Assembly (NCBI GenBank): GCA_021792235.1
Contig: JAJYVC010000018.1
Span: forward strand, 1 to 18,765
Direction: 5' to 3'
Length of the DNA stretch: 18,765 nt
Source: Microcaldota archaeon
Lineage (GTDB): Archaea > Micrarchaeota > Micrarchaeia > Micrarchaeales > CABMGC01
The first letter of the stretch is position 1, and each line of letters opens with the position of its first letter. Below are positions 1-7,290 of this stretch, piece after piece. The notes beneath the pieces were generated by a model that was not told the DNA's origin, ran no database searches, and saw nothing but the letters and a program-made list of their open reading frames with translations. A program made the position numbers and the translations under genes.

Positions 1-15
1 AGTCCTTGCGCGTCA

Positions 16-414
16 TTACCTTATCTCAGACCTGAGTGCATTGAGCTTCTCTTCTGCTTCCGATTTTATAGCTGCATTTTTGGCGCCATCCGGAAGCTTG
101 GCGGCTGCCAGAAGGGCGTCGTTGCGTTCCTTGAGGACTCTACTTTGGTCTGCAGATCTTGAGAACTCGTCTGCGGCTACAGAGAAGCAGTCCACCGCAG
201 TCCTTAGGAGCGCTTGTGCTCCGCGCGCGGTGCCCTCATCAGACGTATCGAGCCTCCTGTCCATTGCACCAACAAAGGCCTTTGCACCTGCCAGATGCAA
301 CAGCGCGCCCTTGACCTGAGGTACTCCTGCCTGGAATGCCCTGTTGATCACATCTGTTACTTCGCCATGCACCTTAACCAGGTTAGGCTGCTTTGTCGTT
401 GCACTCTGAACCAT
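16..414 (-). CDS. Hypothetical helical protein, 132 aa
   Basis: I do not recognise a family. The protein is Ala-rich and predicted to be mostly alpha-helical (heptad-like runs of Ala, Leu, Lys and Glu from about residue 55 to the end), with no membrane segment, no signal peptide and a single Cys. The ATG at 412-414 is supported by a TATA-like element on the minus strand about 32 bases upstream (444-451), which would give a leaderless or nearly leaderless transcript. It diverges from the acetyltransferase gene at 534. The reading frame is long, ends in TAA and has codon use like its neighbours (AGG/AGA for Arg), so I believe it is a real gene of unknown role, perhaps a lineage-specific cytoplasmic protein. 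Confidence 0.7.
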   Translation of the reverse strand: MVQSATTKQPNLVKVHGEVTDVINRAFQAGVPQVKGALLHLAGAKAFVGAMDRRLDTSDEGTARGAQALLRTAVDCFSVAADEFSRSADQSRVLKERNDALLAAAKLPDGAKNAAIKSEAEEKLNALRSEIR

Positions 415-443
415 TAAATCACTGGATTTTTGTGGATTTTCTC

Positions 444-451
444 ATATATAC
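444..451 (-). promoter_or_regulatory. TATA-like box of the gene at 16-414
   Basis: Read on the minus strand the sequence is TATATATG-like and lies about 30 bases before the ATG at 414, the spacing expected for a leaderless archaeal promoter. Inference from motif and spacing only. Confidence 0.5.
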
Positions 452-493
452 GCCTTTTCATATGGTTCCATGATTGTGCTAAGGTAGGGAAAC

Positions 494-501
494 TGTATAT
501 A
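494..501 (+). promoter_or_regulatory. TATA box of the acetyltransferase gene
   Basis: TGTATATA lies 33-40 bases before the ATG at 534, a normal archaeal TATA position for a short-leader transcript. A perfect inverted repeat follows ten bases downstream (511-526). Confidence 0.55.
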
Positions 502-510
502 CCTGGATTT

Positions 511-526
511 CACAATATAGATTGTG
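511..526. promoter_or_regulatory. Perfect 6-4-6 inverted repeat, operator-like
   Basis: CACAAT-ATAG-ATTGTG is a perfect palindrome with a four-base spacer. It sits between the TATA box at 494-501 and the start codon at 534, where a bound protein would cover the transcription start. This placement is typical of archaeal repressor operators; the regulator is unknown. Confidence 0.5.
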
Positions 527-533
527 ATGTGTT

Positions 534-1325
534 ATGATGTCTATGAAGATGTCGGATGGTATGCAGATGGCAGGCAAGGCAAATGCTCAGGGCGAGAAGG
601 TTGCATTGAAGGTGTTCGACAGTTCGAACTTTGAGGAGTTCGCAACCAACCCGAAGATGTCTACAGCTAGGAGGCAGATAGGTGAGATATACCAAAAGGC
701 ATATGAGAATTCCGAGTTCTGGCCCTTGTACAAGGAGGGAGATATAGGACCAGTGTGGGGCAGGGAGCTTGCCAAATTCGCGGCGAAAAATGGGATACTG
801 ATAGTGGCACAGGACAGGGATACGGGAGAGGTGCTCGGCAGCATCATGGCAGTACCATTCGCGAAGGTCATGGACAGCCACTCGGATGAGTTGAAGCTTA
901 CTATATCAAGGCTTAGGGAAGTATTCGGCGAGGAGAAGCTCAGGCAGATGCACTTCGGCATAGACATAACGGTGTCAGAGGCTGCGCAGCGCTCGGGAGT
1001 GGGCATGAAGATAATGAACCGCTACATAGAGGAGATAGGAAGGAGGGGATTCACCGCGATGCTTGATTGGACGAGCCCGGTAGATGGAAATCCTGTAATA
1101 AGCAGCTTCTACAGGAAGCTGGGCATTGAAGAGATTCCGGGAAGGATGCGCGGCATAGAATGGTCGGCAAGCAATAAGGTGGCAACAATAAACGGGGGCA
1201 AGCAGACAGAGAGCACGTCAGCCGACTTCCATTTTGAAGGGGAGGAAAACGCAATCTATGGGATTAAGTGGCTCGATAAACAAAATAAGGACGCAACAGC
1301 ACTGACTGCAGCCGCAAGACAGTAA
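534..1325 (+). CDS. GNAT-family acetyltransferase, 263 aa
   Basis: Likely an acetyl-CoA-dependent N-acetyltransferase of the GNAT superfamily. Residues 88-110 look like the central beta strands (ILIVAQDRDTGEVLGSIMAV), and residues 143-163 contain the acetyl-CoA pyrophosphate-binding motif Q-x-x-G-x-G (Q152, G155, G157) at the head of a helix. A Met- and polar-rich N-terminal stretch of about 25 residues precedes the fold, and a roughly 55-residue low-complexity polar tail follows it, so the protein is longer than a typical 150-190 aa GNAT. Two ATGs are adjacent at 534 and 537; either could be used. The substrate is not evident. The gene is transcribed alone, with its own TATA box and operator-like palindrome, and converges on the membrane-protein gene at 1333-1659 with seven bases between stops. 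Confidence 0.75.
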   Translation: MMSMKMSDGMQMAGKANAQGEKVALKVFDSSNFEEFATNPKMSTARRQIGEIYQKAYENSEFWPLYKEGDIGPVWGRELAKFAAKNGILIVAQDRDTGEVLGSIMAVPFAKVMDSHSDELKLTISRLREVFGEEKLRQMHFGIDITVSEAAQRSGVGMKIMNRYIEEIGRRGFTAMLDWTSPVDGNPVISSFYRKLGIEEIPGRMRGIEWSASNKVATINGGKQTESTSADFHFEGEENAIYGIKWLDKQNKDATALTAAARQ

Positions 1326-1332
1326 AGCCCGA

Positions 1333-1659
1333 TCACTTTACGCGATCTGAAAGCATTGGTATATCTACATCCCTTCCATTGTAGGCCTCAAATCCTACGA
1401 ATAGGCAGTAGATCCAGATTATGAAGGCTATCAGTGATCCTATTCCTGCTAAATGAACCAGCCCGAAGAACTCCAGCTCAATCAGAGTTAGGACTCCGAG
1501 AAGCGTTGCCTGCACTGCATGCTTCCTAAGTCTGCTGTCATGTTTGCCGTATGCGGCATAAACAACTATGCCCGATACTAGCTCAAGCAGGTATGTAAGG
1601 AAGTACAGGAATGGATCCGTCTTTGCTTCATGGGATTCATGATGCTTTTCTGAAGGCAT
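1333..1659 (-). CDS. Small DUF4870/Tic20-like membrane protein, 108 aa
   Basis: A polar, His-rich N-terminus (about 15 residues) is followed by three hydrophobic segments, roughly residues 17-37, 51-70 and 72-92, and a short charged tail. The order of segments and the polar loop K-H-D-S-R-L-R-K-H-A-V-Q-A between the first two recall DUF4870/Tic20-like proteins, where a similar loop ending in H-A-x-Q-A is common. The biochemical role of that family is poorly defined. A TATA-like element on the minus strand at 1691-1699 lies about 35 bases ahead of the ATG. Family assignment is moderate; membrane location is confident. Confidence 0.7.
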   Translation of the reverse strand: MPSEKHHESHEAKTDPFLYFLTYLLELVSGIVVYAAYGKHDSRLRKHAVQATLLGVLTLIELEFFGLVHLAGIGSLIAFIIWIYCLFVGFEAYNGRDVDIPMLSDRVK

Positions 1660-1690
1660 GCTAGCACTCGATATAAATTAGGAAGAAACA

Positions 1691-1699
1691 ATTAAAAAT
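1691..1699 (-). promoter_or_regulatory. TATA-like box of the DUF4870-like gene
   Basis: Minus-strand ATTTTTAAT lies about 32-40 bases before the ATG at 1659. A second AT-rich element at 1671-1680 is too close to the ATG for normal spacing. Confidence 0.4.
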
Positions 1700-1733
1700 C
1701 AGCTGTGTTTGGACAGAGATTGGGTATATTTGC

Positions 1734-2075
1734 TTATACTGCTAAAGCTGATGCAGTTGCTGCAAGGTCCTCTGAGACGCCCTTAGTGAATGCAGTGTCC
1801 TCTCCTCTTTCAATAGCCTTTATGTCCTCCGCCCTCTGCTTCATCAGCTTTGCTGTTGCAAGTATGCTGCTTACCCTGTCTTTTATCCATGCAGGATCCT
1901 CTGCCTGCCACAGTCTCCTGCCATCGTCCACCTCCTTCTGCCTGCCCAGGAGCGTATCAAGAGCCTTCTGGTATATCTCCGGCAGATACTGGACAGAGTC
2001 GCGCTGCTCTGGGGTTAGCCTCTTGAGCAGCTCCTGCCTTACTCCGGTGAAAACCGGTTTGAGTTCCATTCCCAT
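1734..2075 (-). CDS. Hypothetical helical protein, 113 aa
   Basis: No family recognised. The protein is soluble-looking, charged and probably all-helical, with no Cys. It has a motif-like L-T-P-E-Q-R-D-S-V at residues 20-28 that resembles a capped helix start. I chose the ATG at 2073-2075; a second ATG two codons later is possible. A minus-strand TATA element (CTTTTATAAG, 2111-2120) lies about 38 bases upstream. It is flanked by independently promoted genes, so it is probably monocistronic, and context gives no functional clue. Confidence 0.65.
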   Translation of the reverse strand: MGMELKPVFTGVRQELLKRLTPEQRDSVQYLPEIYQKALDTLLGRQKEVDDGRRLWQAEDPAWIKDRVSSILATAKLMKQRAEDIKAIERGEDTAFTKGVSEDLAATASALAV

Positions 2076-2110
2076 ACGTACATCCTTTTGGTTATCTGGT
2101 CCATTACCTG

Positions 2111-2120
2111 CTTATAAAAG
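2111..2120 (-). promoter_or_regulatory. TATA box of the gene at 1734-2075
   Basis: Minus-strand CTTTTATAAG lies about 36-45 bases ahead of the ATG at 2075, consistent with a short-leader archaeal promoter. Confidence 0.5.
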
Positions 2121-2255
2121 TTTTCTGCAAACTTCTTAGCCTGACCAGGACATATGAATGGTATTCTGCATTCCGTAATATTTAATGCCTGCGTTTATTT
2201 GCAATTTGATTGTTGTTGGCTGTTCTTTTGGTACATTATGGGTTCGTCGGAAATG

Positions 2256-2263
2256 TTTTATAG
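2256..2263 (+). promoter_or_regulatory. TATA box of the AMMECR1 gene
   Basis: TTTTATAG lies 30-37 bases before the ATG at 2293. It is the main reason for placing the start there rather than at the in-frame ATG at 2185, which would lie upstream of this promoter. Confidence 0.55.
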
Positions 2264-2292
2264 ATTTTGCATGGAATTATATCGCTGATCTG

Positions 2293-2904
2293 ATGGCATA
2301 CTCGGTTGATGATGGAAGCATGCTTGTGAAGGCGGCGAGGAACACGATAGAACTATACCTGAAGTCCCCGAAGTTCAGTAGGTACATGATAGAGAAGTAC
2401 CTCAAAGGTTTCGAGTCCAGCTCTGGCGTGTTCGTTACACTTGAGCACCATCCTACAATGACGCTTCGAGGCTGCATAGGCTTTCCGAATCCAGTAGGAC
2501 CGCTAAAGAAGCTGCTCATAGAGGCCGCAATAGGAGCCGCGTTCGAGGACCCCAGGTTTGCGCCGCTGTCGGAGCAGGAGCTTGGCGAGACGGTCGTTGA
2601 GGTGAGCGTGCTTACGAAGCCTGAGCTGATAGATCAGTCTTCTGCAAGCGGCAGGATGAAAGAGATAAAGGTCGGCAGGGACGGACTGATGATAAAGTAC
2701 GGGTACAAGACCGGGCTTCTTCTTCCCATAGTGGCAGTACAGGAGCTGTGGAACAAGGAGGAGTTCCTGAAAAACCTATGCCTTAAGGCCGGCCTTGCAG
2801 AGGACGCATGGAAGAGGCCTGAGATAGACCTTTACAAGTTCTCCACGCAGGTCTTCAAGGAGAAGGAGCCTGCAGGCGCAGTGGAGGAAGTGCATCTTGA
2901 CTGA
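2293..2904 (+). CDS. AMMECR1-domain protein, 203 aa
   Basis: This is a standalone AMMECR1 family protein, widespread in archaea and eukaryotes. The diagnostic motif LRGCIG is present, followed by F-P-N-P-V-G-P-L, and the conserved D-P-R-F-x-P-L-S-x-x-E-L segment appears about 30 residues later. Length suits the archaeal family (about 200 aa). Its biochemical function is not firmly established; the conserved Cys in LRGCIG has led to suggestions of an enzymatic or nucleotide-related role. I chose the ATG at 2293 because family members begin with a short acidic segment just before the L-V-x-x-A-R helix, as here, and because a TATA box precedes it; the same frame is open back to 2185. The polymerase gene follows immediately and is probably co-transcribed. 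Confidence 0.88.
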   Translation: MAYSVDDGSMLVKAARNTIELYLKSPKFSRYMIEKYLKGFESSSGVFVTLEHHPTMTLRGCIGFPNPVGPLKKLLIEAAIGAAFEDPRFAPLSEQELGETVVEVSVLTKPELIDQSSASGRMKEIKVGRDGLMIKYGYKTGLLLPIVAVQELWNKEEFLKNLCLKAGLAEDAWKRPEIDLYKFSTQVFKEKEPAGAVEEVHLD

Positions 2905-2938
2905 GGGCTCCGGAGAGCTGCAGTTCGAGGCTGATGGC

Positions 2939-3997
2939 ATGAGGATAATAATGCTAATCGACATGGATTACTTCTATGTCGCATGCGAGGAGCTCAGGAA
3001 TTCGGAGGTGCGTGACAGACCCACCATAGTTGGCTCGGATCCGAAGGGAGGGAATGGCAGGGGAGTAGTGATGACATGCAACTACAAAGCAAGAGAGTTC
3101 GGGATCCGCAGCGGAATGCCCATATCCATTGCCTTCAGGATAAAGCCCGACGCGCTTTACCTTCCCCTTGACTATGATTTTTATGAGTCCATATCGAAGA
3201 GAATAATGGAAGTGATAAGGGGATTTTCCAGAAAATTCGAGCAGGTCAGCGTGGATGAGGCGTTCATAGATGCGAGCGACGTGGTGTCAGGATATGATGA
3301 CGCACTGACCTATGCCCGTAAGATGCAGGACGATATACTGAACAAGACTGGGATAAAGTGCTCCGTGGGAATAGGACCCAACAAGCTAATAGCCAAGATG
3401 GCATGCGAGAAGGCGAAGCCCAACGGTATAAAGGCGGTGAAGGAATCAGAGGTCAGGCAGTTCCTTTCCGAAGCAAGGATAGACGACCTGTATGGGATAG
3501 GCGCCAAGACCGTGGAGCGGCTGAAGAAGCTTGGATATGATACTGTTGATGGACTTGCGAACGCCAACAGCATGGAGATGGTTGCAGAGTTCGGTGCGTT
3601 AGGGACGGAGATAAAGGGATATGCAAATGGAATTGATAATCGCGAGGTCACAGAAAATTATGAGGTTAAGTCGATAGGCAGGGAGTTCACGTTCGAGAAG
3701 GATACGGACAGTGCGCAGGAGATAGAGGGGGCCCTAAAGAAGCTTGCAGCAGAAGTAATGAAGGAAGTTGACAAGAGCAACATTGCATTCAAGACCATAA
3801 CAATCAAGCTGAGATACTACGACTTCGCAGAACACCTGCATACAAGAAGCGTTAAGTCTACCAGAAATCCCGAGATGCTCTCTGGCACTGCAATAGAGCT
3901 ATACAGGGACAATGCAGAGCGCAAAAAAAAGATAAGGAAGATAGGTGTCAGGGTATCTAATCTTACAAGCTATAAGGGGCAGAGAAGGATCGGCTGA
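2939..3997 (+). CDS. dinB: Y-family DNA polymerase IV (Dpo4-like), 352 aa
   Basis: Translesion DNA polymerase that copies past damaged template bases. From the ATG at 2939 the protein has 352 residues, the length of Sulfolobus Dpo4. The palm catalytic acids are visible: D8 and D10 in LIDMDYFY, with Y13 at the steric-gate position, and D106-E107 in SVDEAFID. The finger segment with YKAREFGIRSGMP, the thumb (GIGPNKLIAKMA, DLYGIGAKT helix-hairpin-helix) and a little-finger domain ending in IRKIGVRVSNL follow in order. The C-terminus stops soon after and shows no obvious PCNA-interacting (Q-x-x-L-x-x-F-F) motif. An upstream TTG at 2897 would overlap the AMMECR1 gene and add 14 residues not typical of the family. 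Probably co-transcribed with AMMECR1. Confidence 0.95.
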   Translation: MRIIMLIDMDYFYVACEELRNSEVRDRPTIVGSDPKGGNGRGVVMTCNYKAREFGIRSGMPISIAFRIKPDALYLPLDYDFYESISKRIMEVIRGFSRKFEQVSVDEAFIDASDVVSGYDDALTYARKMQDDILNKTGIKCSVGIGPNKLIAKMACEKAKPNGIKAVKESEVRQFLSEARIDDLYGIGAKTVERLKKLGYDTVDGLANANSMEMVAEFGALGTEIKGYANGIDNREVTENYEVKSIGREFTFEKDTDSAQEIEGALKKLAAEVMKEVDKSNIAFKTITIKLRYYDFAEHLHTRSVKSTRNPEMLSGTAIELYRDNAERKKKIRKIGVRVSNLTSYKGQRRIG

Positions 3998-4201
3998 TCA
4001 ATGCCTGAGCGCCGCTTTAAGCCCGTAGTATTTGTCTGCAGCATAAACCATTGCAGGATGGCAGCCCATTATTGCATTTGGATCCGATGCCGCAAATGCG
4101 GCGGCTGCGGCAAGAGTATCCGGATTCCTTGAAGCAGCTATGCTTACACCTACAGCGGCTGATGCGGCTATAGCCGCCTTGGTTCTAGACTTCATAAGCA
4201 T
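3998..4201 (-). CDS. Small Ala-rich hypothetical protein, 67 aa
   Basis: A short ORF whose N-terminal half is very rich in Ala with a hydrophobic stretch at about residues 8-25 that could be a weak membrane segment or signal peptide after the basic K-S-R-T-K start. The C-terminal half contains C-H-P-A-M-V-Y-A-A-D-K-Y-Y. No family recognised. Its stop codon abuts the stop of the convergent polymerase gene with no gap. A TATA-like element on the minus strand (4221-4229) lies about 25 bases ahead of the first ATG; a second ATG two codons in is possible. It could instead be chance, but its composition and promoter favour a real gene. Confidence 0.5.
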   Translation of the reverse strand: MLMKSRTKAAIAASAAVGVSIAASRNPDTLAAAAAFAASDPNAIMGCHPAMVYAADKYYGLKAALRH

Positions 4202-4218
4202 AGCCTTCCCACTGATAG

Positions 4219-4827
4219 CTATTTATTGGTTTTCTCCGATGTGCCGAACATCTTGTCCTGGGTTATTATTGATCCGTTTCTCCTGATCTGCGCGGTGAAG
4301 AAGCCGGCATTCCTTGGCTTCATCTTCATGACTTCGCTCAGAGGGGTATTACCGTATCTGGAAAAGATTATTGATGCAACGCCGGAATGCGATGATAGGA
4401 GCAGCGTCTTGTTTCTGTATTTCCTTTTCGTGCTCAACTGGTCAAGGAACCTTACGACTCTCTTCCTGACATCTCTTATGCTTTCGCCGCCGTCTGGCCT
4501 GTAGTTTAGCTTTGGTCCTCTTACTCTGGCCAGTTCAGCGAGGAGCTCAGGCAGATGATGCCCTTGGAGCACCCCGTAATTCTGCTCCCTAAGATGCTTG
4601 GTATAAACTATTGGAGCATTGTGATACCTAGCTATCTCCTTTGCAGTAAGCTTTGCCCTTCTCAGGTCGCTTGAGAAGATAATGTCTATCTTTTCGTGAC
4701 TTAGCCTGAGCGAAGTCTCCCTGGCCTGTCGCACGCCCTTGCGGCTTAGAGTGCCGTGCCTATGTCCCATCAGTATCTTTTTGGAGTTTTCTTTTGTCTC
4801 CCCGTGCCTTACAACTATAAGACGCAT
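4219..4827 (-). CDS. Histidine phosphatase superfamily protein, 202 aa
   Basis: Phosphoglycerate-mutase-like phosphatase. The catalytic RHG motif is at residues 7-9 (VRHGE, with H8 the predicted phospho-histidine), followed by the second Arg in SSDLRRAKLTA, the acid donor region LREQNYGVLQG (E81), a GGES segment, and the second catalytic His at about 147 in LLSSHSGV. Length matches single-domain family members. The substrate cannot be read from sequence; cobalamin/ribazole-phosphate or sugar-phosphate phosphatases share this pattern. Its start codon directly abuts the stop of the serine hydrolase gene, so the two are almost certainly co-transcribed and perhaps translationally coupled, as the third gene of the thioredoxin reductase operon. 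Confidence 0.88.
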   Translation of the reverse strand: MRLIVVRHGETKENSKKILMGHRHGTLSRKGVRQARETSLRLSHEKIDIIFSSDLRRAKLTAKEIARYHNAPIVYTKHLREQNYGVLQGHHLPELLAELARVRGPKLNYRPDGGESIRDVRKRVVRFLDQLSTKRKYRNKTLLLSSHSGVASIIFSRYGNTPLSEVMKMKPRNAGFFTAQIRRNGSIITQDKMFGTSEKTNK

Positions 4828-5388
4828 TCAATCACCATGCGCCATCTTCATGACCTCATTGAGGGCCAAGTGCAGTTCCATGTATCCGTCAGCTGCAGTG
4901 AAATGGCCTGCTCCTGGTATCACAATCACCTTTGCGCCAAGCCTCTCCTTTAACACTTTAGCATCGCTTATGTCTATGTATGGATCGTTGTCCGAAATCA
5001 CGAACACTGAATTAGCAGTATTTGCTTTTGCCTTGGCCCAATCTATCGGTGTCGAAACCCACGGCATTGCCGTATTCCTTTCGGCATCTGTGTTCAGCGC
5101 TCCGCTCCTTATCGACACAAATCCTGCTACAAGCAGTATTCCTCCCACATTTCTGTTTATTGTTTCAAGGTACCGAATTATAGCCTGGCAGCCCATGCTG
5201 TGCCCGACAAGATAGGTGTTCTCGTCAGGGCTGCCCACCTGCTGCGCAAGATATCCGACCCAGCCGCTTATTGTAGGGTTATCTGTGTTCGGCATTGAAA
5301 GCGCGTGGACCTCGAGCCCTTTGGACTCAAGCGATGACCTGAGCCAGGGTATCCAGCTGCTGTTCGGACTGCCTCCCCAGCCGTGCAC
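4828..5388 (-). CDS. RBBP9/YdeN-like alpha/beta serine hydrolase; start uncertain
   Basis: An alpha/beta hydrolase of the RBBP9/YdeN type. Seen from the GTG at 5386-5388: the HGWGGSPNS oxyanion-side loop (residues 2-10), the nucleophile elbow GHSMG (S64), the acid in SDNDPY (D133 or D135) and the catalytic His in GAGHF (H162). The usual first beta strand, here K-R-V-F-I before V-H-G, is encoded upstream in the same frame, yet no ATG, GTG or TTG exists between the thioredoxin reductase stop (5437-5439) and 5388. The frame is shared with the thioredoxin reductase gene. So either a rare start (ATC at 5407-5409 or ATA at 5389-5391) is used, or the strand is lost. Middle gene of a tight minus-strand operon; substrate unknown. 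Confidence 0.85.
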   Translation of the reverse strand: MHGWGGSPNSSWIPWLRSSLESKGLEVHALSMPNTDNPTISGWVGYLAQQVGSPDENTYLVGHSMGCQAIIRYLETINRNVGGILLVAGFVSIRSGALNTDAERNTAMPWVSTPIDWAKAKANTANSVFVISDNDPYIDISDAKVLKERLGAKVIVIPGAGHFTAADGYMELHLALNEVMKMAHGD

Positions 5389-5436
5389 TATGAATACGCG
5401 CTTTGTGATACAACCACTGCTTTGTCTATACTCTGC

Positions 5437-6351
5437 TCAGAGCTTCTGCAGATATTCCCTGGCCACAAGTGCTGCCTTCACCCCGCTCCCTGCAGCGGTG
5501 GCAGCCTGCCTGTAGAAATGGTCTGCGACATCACCCGCAACGAACACACCTTCAACGTTCGTATGTACCTCGTCCTTAGGCGTTATGTATCCTGCCTGAT
5601 CTAATTCTATCTTCCCCTTGAATATGTCAGTGTTTGGCGAATAGCCTATAGCAACGAATACGCCATCTATCTTCATCTCCGTGGCCTGGTTGGTGACTAC
5701 GTTCTTGAGCTTCACCCCTGTAACCGACTTGTCCCCAAGTATCTCCTCTACCACCGAATTCCATATCACTTTTATCTTTGGATTAGACAACGCCCTGTCC
5801 TGCATTGCCTTGCTTGCCCTGAAGGAATCCTTCCTGTGCACTATGGTAACGCTGTTGGCAAATCTCGTTATGAAGACCGAATCCTCCATCGCAGTGTCTC
5901 CCCCGCCCACTACTATGACGTCCTTGCCCTTGTAGAACGGCCCGTCACATGTGCCGCACGTGGATACGCCCCTTCCAACGAACTTGTTCTCTGATTCTAT
6001 GCCAAGCTGCTTTGCGTTGGCCCCAGTGGCTATTATCACGCACTCTGCCTCGAACTGCTTATCCGCAGTCTTGATTTTGAACGGCTTCTTGCCGAAGTCT
6101 ACCTCTGTTGCATTTTCATATACGAATCTTGTGCCAAACCGCTTGGCCTGGTTCATCATCTGCTCTATAAGAACAGGACCATCTATGCCGTCGGGAAATC
6201 CAGGATAGTTCTCAACTTTTGTGGTTAGCTGCAGCTGTCCTCCAGGAGCAAAGCCTCCCAGCACCACTGGCTGGAATCCTTCCCTTGATGCATATATTGC
6301 GGCGCTAAGGCCCGCCGGTCCCGAACCTAGTATTATCAGCTTTTCGACCAT
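5437..6351 (-). CDS. trxB: Thioredoxin reductase (NADPH, flavoprotein), 304 aa
   Basis: FAD- and NAD(P)H-dependent reductase that passes electrons to thioredoxin-like proteins. Visible in order: the FAD-binding Rossmann motif GSGPAGLSAA (9-18), GGQL (37-40), the GATGAN-type segment IIATGAN, the redox-active C-G-T-C at 132-135 followed by DG, the second Rossmann motif VVGGGDTAMEDS (147-158), the NADPH phosphate-binding HRKDSFRA (172-179), and the C-terminal GDVAD with R-Q-A-x-T-A-A-G-S-G. The length is that of low-molecular-weight bacterial and archaeal enzymes. The ATG at 6351 lies about 30 bases downstream of a clear TATA box (6378-6387), so the transcript is probably leaderless. First gene of an operon with the serine hydrolase and histidine phosphatase. 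Confidence 0.96.
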   Translation of the reverse strand: MVEKLIILGSGPAGLSAAIYASREGFQPVVLGGFAPGGQLQLTTKVENYPGFPDGIDGPVLIEQMMNQAKRFGTRFVYENATEVDFGKKPFKIKTADKQFEAECVIIATGANAKQLGIESENKFVGRGVSTCGTCDGPFYKGKDVIVVGGGDTAMEDSVFITRFANSVTIVHRKDSFRASKAMQDRALSNPKIKVIWNSVVEEILGDKSVTGVKLKNVVTNQATEMKIDGVFVAIGYSPNTDIFKGKIELDQAGYITPKDEVHTNVEGVFVAGDVADHFYRQAATAAGSGVKAALVAREYLQKL

Positions 6352-6377
6352 TACATCAACAGCATTATGCAGATTAA

Positions 6378-6387
6378 TTTATTTATA
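6378..6387 (-). promoter_or_regulatory. TATA box of the thioredoxin reductase operon
   Basis: Minus-strand TATAAATAAA lies 27-36 bases before the ATG at 6351, a strong archaeal TATA match at leaderless spacing. Confidence 0.65.
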
Positions 6388-6431
6388 GGGATATGCGGCT
6401 GCACGTGGCAGCGGCTACATATTTGTGACAT

Positions 6432-6454
6432 CATCCCACGACTGAAAGTCGGTG
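6432..6454 (-). repeat. Right-end hairpin of the IS605-type element
   Basis: CGACT (6439-6443) pairs with AGTCG (6447-6451) around a GAA loop, preceded by CATCCCAC on the plus strand. It lies 3' of tnpB, where IS605-type right ends and the scaffold of TnpB guide RNAs (omega/reRNA) are located. Confidence 0.55.
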
Positions 6455-6479
6455 TGCTTCCAATGGTGATCTTGATTGG

Positions 6480-7283
6480 TCATCGTGAACCCCCAAGTAT
6501 AGTTCCTGATTCAGCGACATCTGCCTTCATGTGCGAAGGTCTTAGAGCGTCTCCAGAGGCGTTACTTCCCCCTTGTCCAGGGGTAACTCTATTGAGTATA
6601 TTCTGTGCAGCGTTTACGTCCCTGTCTTCCTGATGGCTGCATTTCTCGCAGTTAAATGTCCTCTGCGATAGGGATATTTTCTGCACGTTGCTGCATTGAT
6701 TGCATGTCATTGATGTATATCTTGGGTTTACGCCGACCGCCGCGCAACCAGCACTCTCAGCCTTGTAGTGCAGCAGATCGGTGAAATTGCCCCAAGAACA
6801 TTCCTGTATTGACCTTGCGAGTCTATGGTTTTTACCATGTTCCCTATTTCCAAATTCTCGTATGCAATCAGCGAGTATGAATTGGCGAGCTGATGTGAAA
6901 GTTTATGAAGACGGTCTTCTCTGATTCTTGAAATATGCTCGGAATATTTTGCAAACCCTTGGATTGCCTTCTTCCTGTTCCTGCTGCCTTTCTTCTTCCG
7001 TGAAATTCTTTGCTGGAGGCATATCATTGATTTCCTTTGCTGCCCCGATATTTCTGCATTTTCAAGGACTTTTCCGTCAGAGAGCGATATCATATTTGGT
7101 GGATGTCCTGCCCGTATCCTGAAAGCGTTGTTTTGCCTTTTCGAGGGGATGGTTATAGAGTTCCTTGCATAGATACCTCTGGGAATTAAGGATTGCCTTC
7201 TGTTCCATTGAAGGATACGCCCTTAACTTATATGCCGTTTTCACGATGACCAGGGTTATTATCTTGTTACGGTTTATACGCAT
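6480..7283 (-). pseudogene. tnpB: tnpB pseudogene (IS605 OrfB / RNA-guided nuclease relic)
   Basis: Three minus-strand pieces line up with one TnpB. Piece one (7077-7283) is the N-terminus, with T-A-Y-K-L-R-A-Y-P and ends near K-Y-D-I-A. Piece two (6728-7093, another frame) starts inside RuvC-I at S-L-S-D-G-K-V, so about 110-140 residues including the first catalytic Asp are missing, and continues through the helical linker to the RuvC-II motif IAYENLEIGNMVK with its Glu. Then one base is missing from an A run (plus-strand T run 6829-6833): restoring a sixth A gives NMVKNHRLARSIQECSWGNF. Piece three (to 6480) carries the zinc-finger cysteines (C-x2-C ... C-x2-C), the RuvC-III motif DRDVNAAQNIL and a family-typical G-G-S-N-A-S-G-D tail. 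The gene cannot encode an active nuclease. Confidence 0.88.
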
Positions 7284-7290
7284 GCGCTTT

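Noticed and set aside
2073..2180. A minus-strand open frame reading P-F-I-C-P-G-Q-A-K-K-F-A-E-N-F-Y-K-Q that looks protein-like
   Set aside because: It has no ATG, GTG or TTG until a late ATG that would give only about 21 residues, and it overlaps the promoter and start of the better supported gene at 1734-2075.
2185..2292. 36-codon N-terminal extension of the AMMECR1 protein
   Set aside because: It lies upstream of the likely TATA box at 2256-2263, and family members begin close to the ATG at 2293.
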